A DNA stretch of 64,000 bases from assembly GCA_027186245.1 (NCBI GenBank), contig CP114499.1:5337001-5401000 (forward strand), in the 5' to 3' direction. The position numbers were made by a program, and so were the translations under genes. Below are positions 11,722 through 23,847 of the stretch, one piece after another (positions within the stretch are counted from its first letter, which is position 1; each line of letters starts with the position of its first letter). The stretch is from Coriaria nepalensis. Its lineage: Eukaryota; Streptophyta; Magnoliopsida; Cucurbitales; Coriariaceae. The notes below the pieces were generated by a model. The model was not told the origin of the DNA. It saw only the letters and a list, made by a program, of their open reading frames with translations, and did no database searches.

Positions 11722-13091
11722 ACCTAAAGTAAATTTCACTCTAAAGTTTTTGATGGTCATGGTCGATCGATCGGTCATGCAGCCACACGATTACTTTTCC
11801 TCTTTGTTTTTTAATCCTTTTTGATATTTTTAGGGGCTAATCAGCAAAATATGGAAGTATTTTACTTGGTTTGAGGGCTTTCCAGCAAGATAAGAGGGTT
11901 TTTTTTTACCAAATCTAAATGCATTTCATCAAATTGGAGGGGTCCATCCGTAAAGAAAGGATGGAAGTTGATTGATTCAGGGGGTTATTAAATTAAAGCA
12001 TGGGTCAATTGTCAAAGGAAATAAGTTTTTTGGCTTGTTCTATGAGCTTCCCACCAAATAGATATTTTTTATAGGCTTAAAGAGGAAAATCCAAATTTTA
12101 ATAGAGATTTTTCCATTAATCGAAACTTATTGACCAAGCAACAAGCCCTGCTGCTTAAGTTTCCGATGCCTATAAATAAAAGCCTCCACCAAAGGGAACA
12201 AAATAACACAGCTACCACCGATCAAGCAAATATTAGTTCATCTCTTTCGACCCAAAACCTTGAAAGCAATCCTTTACGAATTATCTTATTGCTCTGTAAA
12301 CTCTTTGCTTGCATGATTCATTAAGCAATCCTAATACTCAAACCCTCAACTCGCCGCCCAAATTAGCAATATTCTTTCTTTTTAATTCATCGTTCAGTAG
12401 AATTAGTGTCTAAGACTAATGTCATTCATTAAACATTCTATCATATTTCTTTGCTTGTCAATCAAGTCAAACCAATTATGTTATGATAACATATCTTTAA
12501 TTTAATAAAATGATTTTATTTTATATTGTCATTTAAATTAGTGCACATTTTATTAATCTTTTCTTTAATTTATATGCACTTTATCTTTTTGTCTTTTAAG
12601 TTTTTTGCACTTTATTTTATTATAATTTAAATTACCATTCTTTACACTGGGATAAAACGATTACATTTTACAACATTAATTCCCCATTCACCAAATTCAC
12701 AAAATTTGCACATCAAAAACTCCAAATCTCAACCTAGAGCTCTTGAGATCCATTAACTCGAACTCCAAATATGAATTTAGAGCTTGAAATGGAGCTTGAG
12801 AGTTCCAGATCTGATCTAGATCTCGACTCCATTAATAAAGCTCGAGACTCGAGATTGGGGTTGGGGAGTAAAAAAGAAAAAAAAAATATAAACCTTTAGA
12901 GTCTCGACAGGTTCAAATGAAGATAAATCAGTGATCAGTTTGAAACGCAGAATAGTAAGATAGTGGTCTATCATATATAAAAAAAAAGTACAATAAAGAT
13001 AAATTTTATAAAGGAAAAGGAGGAGCTCAGTACGAGAGATCTCCCTCATTCTCATACTACCTGCTTTTACCAAGCCAGTGGAGAAGTAAAA
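11722..13091. other. Intergenic, no gene seen
   Basis: AT-rich sequence downstream of EMC8/9. Near 12720-12860 there is a locally repetitive stretch of GAGCTT/CTCGAG-type words, probably fortuitous. No conserved protein or RNA gene was recognised. Confidence 0.4.
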
Positions 13092-15773
13092 TTACTTGAA
13101 CAGATCTGGGTTCAGCCAATCCCTACAGATAAAAATGTAAAGATCATAAGATGCAGACCTTTTGGTAATAAGTAGAATTTCAATAATGATGACACACAGA
13201 AAATATTATTAAAAAAAAGAAAGTAGGCAACCCACTTGCTAATATCATCAAGGTGATCATCAAAGTCCACTACGTCCTTCCATCTTTCGGATGAAATGAA
13301 ATCCAGCAAGACTACATTTGCTGATGGCTCCCTAATAGTTAGTTGGCTGCCTCCATCTGATCCGATAAGCTTCCAGTTCTTGGATGCATCTCTCACGTAT
13401 AGCTGTTAGATGCAGAAAATATGAGAACCAGAATGTAAATTATGAGGAGATTATTATGATCACTGCATCTTTTCCAAAAGTAAACGATGGAATTGATATG
13501 GTCCCCTCACATTGTCATATAATTTTGGATTGATAGAAATATCATGGTAGAGTTGCACTAAAACCAGTAATGAAGAAACCAATTTGGAGCATGAATAAAT
13601 AATTTCAACAGTGAAGTGGAAGACCATAAATATGATCTTGGATAGTTAGTGAAACACTAATTTGCAGAATCCAAACTGGCTTTACAAACAAAATAGAATT
13701 ATCTACATCTTTTCAGAAAACTAATCAAATCTCCTTAACCTAAAGGTACCATAACAGTATAATGGATACACCAAAAGTCAAAATCCTAATAATGTGCTTA
13801 AATGTTCTTTTCCTTATATCCATGCATTTTCCCTAAAACTGTGATGTTCTTCTTTGAGAGTTCTAGTTAGAAACAAAATGTTTCCATGATATATTTGATT
13901 ATCATGAAAACATCTAGTTAGAAACAAAATGTTTCCCCTAATAAGTTTTCTTGATATATTTGATTATCCTGTCAAAGAAAATGTTCTTAATCAAGCCAAT
14001 GTTTCAGTATTATGATTACATCTGGAGCTTCTATTTGTGGTTTATAGTGCTCTTTGTGTTGTAACCTCCTTCGGCTGATTCAGGGAAAACTGATAAAGAA
14101 AATGAAACTATTGAAGGATTACAGACTGCTGATCGACAGATGACGATGATGAAGCGGCCTGAAGGTTTAAAAAGAAGAGAGTTGAGGCAAAGAAGGAATA
14201 TTGGGGAAAGTGAAGGATCCTATCACTCTTATCCAGGTCAATCAAGGTAAATCTGGACTAGGGGTAAGTTCTGAATAAAATTTTCCAAGAAATCCTTTGA
14301 ATATCCTTACAATGTTCACATTCTTCAGGATTTGTTTACTTTTCTCACACAACCAGCTGCAAAAATACTATTCTTAATTTTATAAGCTTATAAACTACAG
14401 GAGATAAAGACATCATGGCAATAAGCAAATGAAATGCACCAAATACCATCTATGTTTTCCCAAACAAAGAATCTAGCAATGAATCTAACCTGCAATACAG
14501 GACTCCGGTCCTTGCCCCTGGATAAAGCTTCAAGCTTTTTGTTATCCAACTGCAAAGAAATAAACAATTCAGTGAATATAAGCAAAACCTACCAGACAAT
14601 ACAAGCAAAATAATGTGCTAAATCATCAAGATACAGCTCCATACCAAAAGGATTGCAGCTTGGGGAAAGTACCGAGAGATATGATCACCAACATTCTTCG
14701 CCACACCACTTAGTTCGTAATCATCGAACCTCTCATTCGCATGAAAATAACCCACAATGTTTAATCCTTTAGAGGCATAATATTCTTCTATCTGATTTCA
14801 TATCAAGCATTCAAAACAAAAATAAGTAGAACTTCATCAATCCGAGTAAAGTTGCCCATAAAAGAGGGTTTTTAATTTATATTTTTATTATTTTGGTGTG
14901 GCGTAAACAAATTTATAACCAGCTACAAAATACTACTAACAAAAAAAAAGGTGCCCACCACCCATTAAAGCCATGGAAGAGGCGCCATGGAGGCAGAATT
15001 GCAAATATGTAGTGTGCAAAGAAAGAAAAACCCTGCACGAATATACCACACCAGAATTGGACCAATCTATACTCCCTCACGACTCGACTAATGCATCACA
15101 AAAGTTTGAAAAGAGAACCTCAACCTTCAATAAAAGAACTTACAAAGTGAAAGTCAACTTAGCCAAAGCTACAAATATCCGGGGCACCAAAGAAATTCAG
15201 GAAAATAAAAAATCACTCTTCACCAGTACACCATAATCATAAATAATCTCCAAATCCTTCAGGAAATTCTATCCTCTCAATCATCATCACATAAGAAAGC
15301 ATCAATGGACTAGAACGAGAAGTCACAATTCACAAGTGAAAAGGGGCAAAAAAGCACCAAATGTCCAATAAATTCACACTTCTCGACACATCTACTATTT
15401 CACAAGCGATGGCCAGATAAGATCTTCTAACTTACAAGGAAAGAATGAGCTCCGTAAGTCTCCAATCAATCCAGCTTAATTCTCACAAAAAACCAAGACT
15501 CGATATCATGAAACCTAGATCAATACTAATGACAAAACAACGAAAAAGCTAAAGAAAGGAGGATACCAGAATAAGGGAGATTTCGAGCTGAGGGAGGAGG
15601 CCAAGATGAGAATGGAAGAGAGGAACGGAGTCGATGATCTGAACAACATCGCTCGAGGCCGAAGTGTTACCTAAGAGGACGCCATTAACAGCAGAAGTCT
15701 TGTGCTTTAGGGCATGGAGGACCAGCTTTATGTATGCATTTTGATGGATCTCGTACTGTAACTCGCCGCCCAT
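13092..15773 (-). CDS. EMC8/9: ER membrane protein complex subunit 8/9 homologue
   Basis: Cytosolic-face subunit of the ER membrane protein complex, which inserts transmembrane segments into the ER membrane. It has an MPN-like fold without a catalytic JAMM site. Exons: 15773-15567, 14791-14645, 14549-14490, 13402-13236, 13122-13092, all GT-AG, giving 203 residues, close to the family length. Diagnostic stretches: MGGELQYEIHQNAYIKLVLH at the start, KTSAVNGVLLG, GYFHANERFDD, LDNKKLEALSRGKDRSPVLQ and DVVDFDDHLDDISKDW near the end. The last exon supplies only DWLNPDLFK and the stop. Divergently placed with respect to the YIF1 gene. Plants usually carry a single EMC8/9 gene, so 8 and 9 are not distinguished. 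Confidence 0.95.
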
Positions 15774-15960
15774 GACTCACTGAGTTTATTCAATCGCCGA
15801 GTTGACTAGTAGTGGCGGAGATTGCAGGTCAGTTGAGTCCAACGTCGAAGAAGAAGGTAAAATATTGTTCACTTCTTTTTTGTTATTTTCGGTGGCATTT
15901 TTGTAAATTCGAGCACTGGGAAAGAGACCACAGTTTATCAAATTTTTTAATTCTTTTTCT
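15774..15960. promoter_or_regulatory. Shared upstream region between EMC8/9 and YIF1
   Basis: The EMC8/9 start codon at 15773 faces the YIF1 leader, whose pyrimidine-rich sequence begins around 15950. The interval is short enough that both genes probably use one bidirectional promoter. No TATA box was placed with confidence. Confidence 0.4.
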
Positions 15961-16100
15961 TTCTTCTTCATTTAATTCTTCTTCATCGTTGCTCAGCGTC
16001 TTGCCTTCTCGACGAAGCAGTCGGTTCTCCTTCCTGCGCTGCCGTCGTAAACGCCTCTCACCGCCGGAAACCATCAGTCGCACTACTCAGGTTGTCGCAG

Positions 16101-17249
16101 GTACCGTTCTCCTTCATCTTTATCTCTGATTTCCATCTTACCTGTCTCTTTCTCCACCTCGCTCCTTGTCTATCTCTGCGTCCATCTCGCTGCCATGTCT
16201 CGAATCTCTATATACTTTTCTCTTTCTCTCCATTTGTTATGTGAAAAATTGTATTATCTGTATGGTTTGCTTTGTTGTTAGTAATTTGGTTCTAGCTGGA
16301 ATTTTTCTTCCATATCTATAGATCTGGATTGGATTTCATAATTATTAACTGAAATGACTTTCTTCGTGAGGGCTATGACGAATTTTCCATATAATGTTAA
16401 TCAATCAGGCTCAGAGGGTTCCAAGTTTCTTTCTTTTGGCGTGGCGACTCATATGCTCTGGTCAAATTCATTGTTTGATAAACTGTGAATTAAACTGGAT
16501 TTTTGCATTTGGGAACGATTGGGATCATTCGGATCAACTACGTTTCATCCAAATGCAAATCCAGTTCATCTCACGAAGAAAAAGGGAACCTTAAAAAGTA
16601 TCTCCCCTTCTCTTCCTTTACTGAAGTTCCCTTCTCTGCTCCTCCATCCAAACATACTCTTAGCTTTGCATTTGACAAAGCGTTTAAATAAATAAATAAA
16701 TAAATAAATTGGAGAGTTCCTTTTACAAAGCATATATGTTTGTCGCAGCCATGGATTGTGAGCTGATCCTTCGTGCCTGAAAAAAGGAATTCTGAGCCTC
16801 CTTTCTTTCCTTGGATACATTATTATTATTATTTTTTCTATCTTTTTCTCATTTCTCTTACAACTGTTTACCTTTTTATTATGTGCTCTTTTTTTTTTTT
16901 TTTCTGCCAATCCTTTTATTTCTGTGCTTAGATCCCTTGAACTTTCATTGAATAATGGACAGTCCAATTTTCATGCAAATGTCCCATTTGGAATGAAGCT
17001 GTACCTAAACTTGGAGCAATTTTTCCCTACATTAGTGGCTAGCATTATAGTGATTTAGGCTTCATAGTTATCAGCAGCATTCTTAATTTATTAGGGTGTA
17101 ATTTATTGGTAGAGAACTGGAAATTCAACTGTAAAGTCAGTTAGGAACCTTGGGCATGGCTTGGATAATTATTTATTGCCAATGAATTTCTCTTGCTGTA
17201 TGTTCATCTTTTCAAACATATTTATTGTCTCTTTTTTTTTTTGTTACAG
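16101..17249 (+). other. Leader (5'-UTR) intron of YIF1
   Basis: A CT-rich leader exon around 15960-16100 ends GTCGCAG and is followed by GTACCG; the acceptor TTACAG at 17244-17249 lies two bases before the YIF1 start codon. The region is T-rich and has no conserved frame. A minus-strand open frame at 16566-16967 is Lys/Arg-rich low complexity and was not accepted. Confidence 0.55.
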
Positions 17250-17251
17250 AA

Positions 17252-19394
17252 ATGTATAATAATGTTGTAACCCAGCCCACAGCTCCAATACCTCCTACAA
17301 GCTCCCAGCCAAATCCTTTTGGGAATGCATTTTATGGAGCTGGTTCTGGTCTTATTCGTGGTGGATTAGGTGCATATGGAGAAAAAATATTTGGATCAAG
17401 CTCCGAGTATGTTCAAAGCAACGTAAGTAGTATGCAGTTTGTGAAGTTTGTTGGTACCAAGCTATTTACAAATATTAACTTCTCTTTATGTGGCATAGAC
17501 AGAACTTGTGGGTATCCTTATTGTGTAATGCTACCTTATATCCCTATTGCTCGATTCCAATGAGACTGTATGTATTGACCTCATATACTAATAAGTTGGG
17601 GCAATTCTAATTTTCTATCGAGAGTATGTTGAACTAAACTTCTAATATTTATAAACATTGCTTTTAGATAAAGATGGAAGTTTCGGAGAAGTTACATTTC
17701 CTATTAAGTTGGAAAATGATAAATAATATGAGTTCTCATGTATATTTCCATGCATTTGTAGGGGAAATTTTTTTTTTGAGGCACTTCCAATGCATCTTAC
17801 TCTTTTCTCTCTCTCTCTCTTTTTTTTCTTTTTTTTTCCATAGGACACCTAATTGTATATCCTTTTGTGAATGGTGAGGTGTCTTCATGTGAACTACTCC
17901 TAAGTTTTAGTTATGTGCAGAAGTGTTTTGCTTTCTTTTTGGGCTCAAAATGTCCAAGGCATGGTCTCAAAACTTTTCTTTCATTTCTTGTTATTGATAT
18001 TAATTCATTTCGCACTTGTTCAATGAACAGATAAGTAGGTATTTTTCTGATCCCCAATACTATTTCCAAGTAAATGAGCAGTATGTGAGAAACAAATTGA
18101 AGGTTGTCCTATTTCCATTTCTGCACAGGGTATGTACTAGTCTTGGCTCTTTCCCCTTCCTTGTTAGGACTGATTTTTCTGTTTAGAAATTATGTTTTTT
18201 ACTACTTCAGGGACACTGGACTAGAATAACGGAGCCAGTTGGAGGCAGGCTTTCATATAAACCTCCAATTTGTGATATAAATGCGCCAGACTTGTACATT
18301 CCATTTATGGCGTTCGGTACCTATGTTGTCCTTGCTGGCTTCTCATTGGGTCTTCAAGGAAAGTAAGTGCTTTTAAGTTTAAAGATATTAATTTAGGTTG
18401 TTTAGATTCTAGTTTCTTACCTGGAAAGTAGATCATTCTCTCTGGTTTTTAGAAGGTAAACCAATGTGTATTGTATGTATGCACTGGTACATAATGAGTT
18501 TCTTTTGAACCACTTTTCCGATTCCAGTAGTGGAATTTCCTGTAAGCATGTCTAACTTACTGGTGTGCAGTATGATTCCCCTATCACGTTTCTTAATAGA
18601 TGATGTCTTCTGGGTTCACGACTCATGAGCTGGTAAAATGGTACTTTTATCTTGATCCTAATAGGTTTAGAATAATTAAAATGGTAGCTTCAAGATGAGT
18701 AATTTAATAGGGAAGTAATATCTATATTCATTTACTTACCTGGAACCTTGATATCTATTGATTTTTGCTCACTAAGAAGTGGCCGTATCAGACAAATAAA
18801 TAAATAAATGAAGGGAGAGTTGCTATTGCCCTTTAAATTGCAAATTTGCAATTTAGGAGCCCTGGATTTCTCTAACAGGTTGTCAAGCGGTGCCATCTTT
18901 TGAATTGTGTAACTGTGGTCAAATCTTTATTCTGTGTCATTTGATAAGCAGTTGGGATGCAAATATAGTGTACATTTCTCTTAACCTAGTTAAAATAAAT
19001 TCTCAGGTTCACGCCAGAGGCTCTAAATTGGTTGTTCATCAAGGGATTACTTGGCTGGTTTCTGCAAGTCTCTCTGCTTAAAGTAACACTACTTTCATTG
19101 GGAAGTGGTGAGGCCCCTTTGTTAGACATAGTTGCATATGGTGGTTACTCTTTCACCGGTATGTGTTTGGCTGCCATGGGAAGGATCTTATGGAGGTATT
19201 CATACTACTTCATGATGCCATGGACCTGCTTATGCATGGGAATTTTCTTGGTGAAGACGATGAAAAGAGTCCTATTTGCAGAGGTGAGGAGCTATGATTC
19301 AAGCAAGCACCACTATCTCTTGCTCTTTATTGCTTTGGCCCAGTTCCCACTTTTTATATGGCTTGGCAATATTAGTGTTAATTGGCTTTTGTAA
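17252..19394 (+). CDS. YIF1: YIF1-family Golgi/ER membrane protein
   Basis: YIF1 proteins bind YIP1-type proteins and Rab GTPases and act in ER-to-Golgi vesicle traffic. Coding exons: 17252-17422, 18031-18129, 18211-18362, 19007-19394, giving 269 residues. The N-terminal half is cytosolic and Pro/Gly-rich ([20 protein letters not shown]), followed by the family stretch [20 protein letters not shown] and HWTR. About five hydrophobic segments follow at residues ~116-140, 145-172, 180-203, 206-228 and 244-266; the protein ends shortly after the last, as is usual. The reading frame is unbroken across all four exons. Intron 1 lies in the leader. Which plant paralogue this is cannot be decided here. 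Confidence 0.93.
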
Positions 19395-19565
19395 GGGGAA
19401 GGACAATGCATGCATTGTGGTGAGAAGGAAACCAAGACACCCCGTTTCGTTTTGGTGTTATTCTTTTCTCTTTGTGTAGATTGTGGTAGAAAAAATTCTT
19501 GATAATCCATAGCTAACTCCTCCTTGATGCTCTTGCCATTTTTACTAGTGTAAAATTATGTGTTT

Positions 19566-21499
19566 TTAGTGCATTCTGCGTTGGACTTGAGAATTATAAT
19601 ATAAACTTAAATAGCAGTAAATGGCTTTTTGTGCTTCTTCTCGGATGGATATGAGGTTCATCCTTATCTCCTTGCAGAGCCTACCCTCGAGAAGTTGAAC
19701 AGGCAACCACAGTTTTGGCTTCACATCAACTAAATAGGAAAGAGTTGTGCATGTTTCTCGGACTGTCGAGGAATCATCACCATTCTGAACAAGTCTTCCT
19801 TCATCAAACTGCATTAACAACAGTGCTGTAGTTATATGCTTTTCACAATGAATCACATAATTTGTGTTTGAATATGAGTTAAGTAGAATTACTATATATC
19901 GTTTTGACAAGACTATGTTAGAAATAAAGAAAAGAGTTGTAGATTATAACTATTACAACCCGTAATTCATGCTTCGAATCACGATATCTTTAAGCTCAAT
20001 TGTCTTCAAATGTTATTGCAAGACTGTCTTTAAGCTCAATTGTCCAGCATTCAACAAAATCAGGTACAAAGTGCATCCAAACTTGACAAGTACATGACTT
20101 TTCATGTGAATTCATAAACCAAGGTTTTGCCTAACAAGAGCATAGATCTTATTGTTATTTTCTTACTAAAAGTAAGATGAAATCCGAGTAAGAGTCGGAG
20201 ACCGAGAGTACTTGTACTAGACTGTCATTTCCTTCCATTATCTCGCGATACCGTTTGATTGGTAAGAGATTCCAATAAGGTTCAGTCAGGGGAGGTGAAG
20301 ATAAGTTTTTACTCAGCTCAAGCAATGAATTAACCTTATGGTGTAGATTTAGGATTAAACTATTGTCTGTCAAACTATTTCTGCTTAAATATTCCAGTGT
20401 ACCTTATTTCGATTAGAAAAATAGTTAGAATTTCTCAGTAGACTGTCTATAGCGAACTCGAGGTTGATAGAATGGCGTGAAGCTGACATGAACAGTTGAG
20501 ATGTATGAATACATTATAGATATAGTCCCAATAATTTCTCAAATGATTATGCACACAAAAAAGAAACGAATCTCACCTCTTCAATTGACCATTTCCCTTC
20601 GAAGACTTGAAAGTCTCCTTCAATCATCTTGAAGTCGATATCTCGTTTTCGACTAAAAGGTTGCATCTTTAGTTCTTTCTCATAACAATCAACAGTTCCT
20701 TTAGCATTAAATTTCAGCCCAAATCCCAAGTTCTGCTGCCCAATCTATTGTCAGAATGTCAATGAAATAGCATGTTCTTAAATATCATCAATGGCATGTA
20801 AAACTATGGATGTAAATCATGTTCTCTTATTCAGAATTGGTACAACCTGATCATGACAATTTCTCTATCCTTAAGATCAATGATATCAATTCTACCTGCT
20901 TGAGTTTGAATTGAGTGAAATTGAAAGAATGAAAGAGCAGGAAAATTTACCTGAAACAGTCGAGCGAAGTTGTCAGACTTAAGAAGCAATTGGCAACAAG
21001 CAAGGCCGGGGATGAAATCAGTAAGCCGCTCATAATCCGTCAGAATTTTCCAGACAGTATGAAGAGGAGCGTCAATTCCGATTCTCGAATTGATTCTACG
21101 AGAATTACTCTCCAGCTTCTTGATTTCTATATACACATCCTCTTCAGAACCGGCACCTGAATCCTCGTCGTAATCGTCAGGGTCAGCTTCATAACCATCG
21201 CCGCCCAAGGAGGTCGAATCATCGAGGTTTGAATAATGTCTGAATTTTGAGCGCAAGACGAGCTCCGAGGTAGTAGCAGAAGAAATTACAGAGGATTGGG
21301 AACGCTTAAGCGGCGCGACGATGATGATAGGGTTTTTCACACTTACTCTCGCAGCAATGCAGGAAGAAAATGATGGAGAGGTTAGATGAGAGAAACGGCA
21401 ACAGGAGCATGATGAAGAAGAAGATGAAGAGGTCCGTGTGTTCATTTGCATTTGCTTTCTGGTTGTAACGTCTTTCTCCTCCATAAATAATATAAACAA
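19566..21499 (-). CDS. SRPBCC/START-like (polyketide cyclase superfamily) protein, probably plastid-targeted
   Basis: Exons 21499-20951, 20744-20577 and 19808-19566 join in frame to 319 residues. The N-terminal ~100 residues are Ser-rich and basic, like a chloroplast transit peptide, followed by an acidic linker and a SRPBCC domain from about residue 120 (SRIGIDAPLHTVWKILTDYE, FIPGLACCQLL, IDFKMIEGDFQVFEGKWSIE, CKEIRMNLISIREEAQK). The superfamily binds lipids or other hydrophobic ligands in a helix-grip pocket and includes COQ10; the ligand here is unknown. It looks like the Arabidopsis At4g01650 type. The start is ambiguous: in-frame Met codons at 21499 and 21484, with another at MQMNTRTSSS. 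The last residues after REEAQKAI differ from what I remember of the family. Confidence 0.85.
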
Positions 21500-21611
21500 A
21501 ATCTATACATTTATCATTATGAGAAAACCTTACCCATTATCCCTACCATACATTTTTCCTATTTTCTTTTTTTGAAGAAATTAAACCACTATAATAAGCT
21601 CCCCCTCCGCC
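21500..21611. promoter_or_regulatory. 112-bp divergent promoter region (SRPBCC protein / cyclophilin)
   Basis: Start codons of two oppositely oriented genes lie only about 112 bp apart (128 bp if the SRPBCC protein starts at 21484). Both leaders and any core promoters must fit in this space or overlap the other gene. The interval is T/A-rich with no clear TATA box. Both proteins have N-termini resembling plastid transit peptides, so co-regulation is plausible but not shown. Confidence 0.45.
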
Positions 21612-23630
21612 ATGGCTACCGTACTCTCCTTCCTCCCTTCGCTTTTACAGGTTTTCTCTTTCTCTCAACTCATTCATTGTTTGTTCACGTCAACTCCTAG
21701 TCAAGCTTGTATAGGGTTTCAGGTTTATGCATTTATTATCTCTGAATTATTATTATTATTATTTTTTTTTTAATTTCAAAATTTCCACAATTTTTGTTTG
21801 GTTAGGTTAAGTGCAGCGAAAGTAGGTCAAAAATTTGTTGCCTTAGCTTGCGGGGAGGAAGAAGGCTATGGAGTTCAGTACGCCCCTCCTATACTTTAGG
21901 AGTTCCCAATTTCAAGCTTTATCAGGCGTCTTCAATGCAGTACACAAGAATACGCTGCGTCAACTCAATGGGTGTAGTAGTAAGTCTTATCATTCGCTTA
22001 CTTTTCCTTTTCTGATTCTTAATTAGATGTTGTCTGAACAGCTATAGAAGAAGAAAATATTCCAAGAAAGAGTGAAAGAAAAGGGTGCTTTTCCCTGAGG
22101 TTCTTTCTTTACAAGAGAGAACCTCTGATTCTATGTAAGATTTTCACTTAATGATACTATTGAGGTATATTGGAGAATAGGGCCGTTTAAGATTGAAGAA
22201 ATTGAGCAAATTGATAAACTGATATACATGAATACACTTATTTTGATACATGTCGAGGTGCTCTCGGCTCGTCTCAAATGGTTTCTTGTGATGCAGGGAG
22301 AGGAGCTTCAATCAATAGTCACAACAAAATGTTTTTTTGATGTGGAAATCGGAGGTGAACCTAGTGGTAGAATTGTAATGGGCCTTTTTGGAGACGTTGT
22401 TCCTGAAACAGTTGAGAATTTCCGGGCCTTGTGCACTGGCAAGTTCATTAATCATTCATGGTCAAATCCTCTTCTTATGGAGGCATTAGTTACTTCTGCT
22501 AATCTGATTCTTTGTTTGTTTTATCCTCTTTATTTATTAAATCCTTCCTTTTACTGAGCAAGTGGAGATAACATGTAATGCAGGAGAGAAGGGATATGGA
22601 TACAAAGGATGCTCCTTCCACCGGATTATTAAGGATTTCATGATCCAGGGAGGGGACTTCACCAAGGGAGATGTCTGCTTTTTATCTCTTTCTCTCCATT
22701 GAAATTATGTTCTTTATGGAAATAATTTAATACTCTTACTAAGCCAAATTGCTGTATTTGTTTGTTTCCTGCAGGGAACTGGAGGAGTCAGCATCTATGG
22801 TTCTTCATTCAACGATGAAAGTTTTGCTCGTAAGCCACCACTATAGAACCCTCCAATGTATAAAGTTGTGTTCCTTTTGACTAGGAATCTAACTAGAATC
22901 TAGATCCCTTGAAAAATATGTAAACTTTATAGTTAATATGGTTATGCACTACATACTAATAGTTAAACACATTTTTTTGTGCAGTGAAACATGTTGGGCC
23001 TGGAGTTCTGAGCATGGCTAATGCCGGACCTGATACTAATGGAAGCCAATTCTTCATTTGCACAGTAAAGGTGACATACCTATATAGCTGATCTTTGCTC
23101 TTTTCAGAGTATCCTATTGAAAAACCCAAAAAGTGCTTCAAGTTGTGTTCCTTGTCCAAACTAGAGTCTATGTGTTTCATGGGGGGTTAAAACTCCATTT
23201 AAACTTGGCATCGACTATCTGGCAAAGAATCCTCACTTTATATAACCTTAGCCTACTGATCATGCATAAAATAAGGCTTCTTAAGAATTTTTGTTTGCAA
23301 TATTATTTTCGGAAGAATATTGCGAATATTGGGGATAAGACGTGAAGAACATTGGGAATTATACTTCTTAAGAATTTTGGGAAAACTTGTTTGCAATATT
23401 ATCTGCAGCCAAGTTGGTTTTCTTTTGGATTAACTTGTTTGCAAATAATGTTAACAAGTTGACTTATCATGTAGACTCCATGGTTGGACAATAGACATGT
23501 TGTGCTAGGACATGTTATAGAAGGAATGGATGTTGTTCGGAAACTCGAATCGCAAGGGACAAGCAGGTTAGATGTCCCTCATCTTCCATGCAGGATAGTC
23601 AACTGTGGAGAGTTGCCAAAAGATAACTGA
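21612..23630 (+). CDS. Cyclophilin-type peptidyl-prolyl cis-trans isomerase, probably chloroplast
   Basis: Catalyses cis-trans isomerisation of X-Pro bonds. Exons 21612-21650, 21806-21979, 22297-22438, 22584-22672, 22775-22829, 22985-23070, 23475-23630 give 246 residues. Residues 1-70 are basic and Ser-rich, consistent with a transit peptide. The cyclophilin domain follows; key active-site positions are present by comparison with human CypA: Arg132 and Phe137 in [16 protein letters not shown], Gln140, Phe190 in GSQFFICT, Trp198 in [12 protein letters not shown] and His203. The intron after LCT uses a GC donor (CTG|GCAAGT) and the others are GT-AG. It resembles plastid or lumenal plant cyclophilins of the CYP26/CYP28 type; the exact orthologue is uncertain. 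Divergent from the SRPBCC gene. Confidence 0.92.
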
Positions 23631-23847
23631 TTTCCATATTATTGCTTCTCTTGTAATTTATGGATTCATCAGATACACTTACGATTTTAATCTGATCAGA
23701 ATCCTGGAATAATCGTGTATTCTATTATATTTAGCATTTAGTGGCAGATTGTGACAGAATTCATTTTATTACATTACACTAGTGTAATCAAGTAAGTTTG
23801 CATGATAGATAGATTATGATATCCATGTGGAATTACATTTTTTAAAG

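Noticed and set aside
16566..16967. 133-codon minus-strand frame within the YIF1 leader intron
   Set aside because: Lys/Arg/Ile-rich translation of T-rich intronic sequence, overlapping homopolymers; no family resemblance.
20745..20950. Read-through extension of SRPBCC exon 1 (IQTQAGRIDIIDLKDREI)
   Set aside because: It follows a good GTAAAT donor at 20950 and is not part of the conserved domain, whose sequence resumes with IGQQNLGFGLKFNAKG at 20744.
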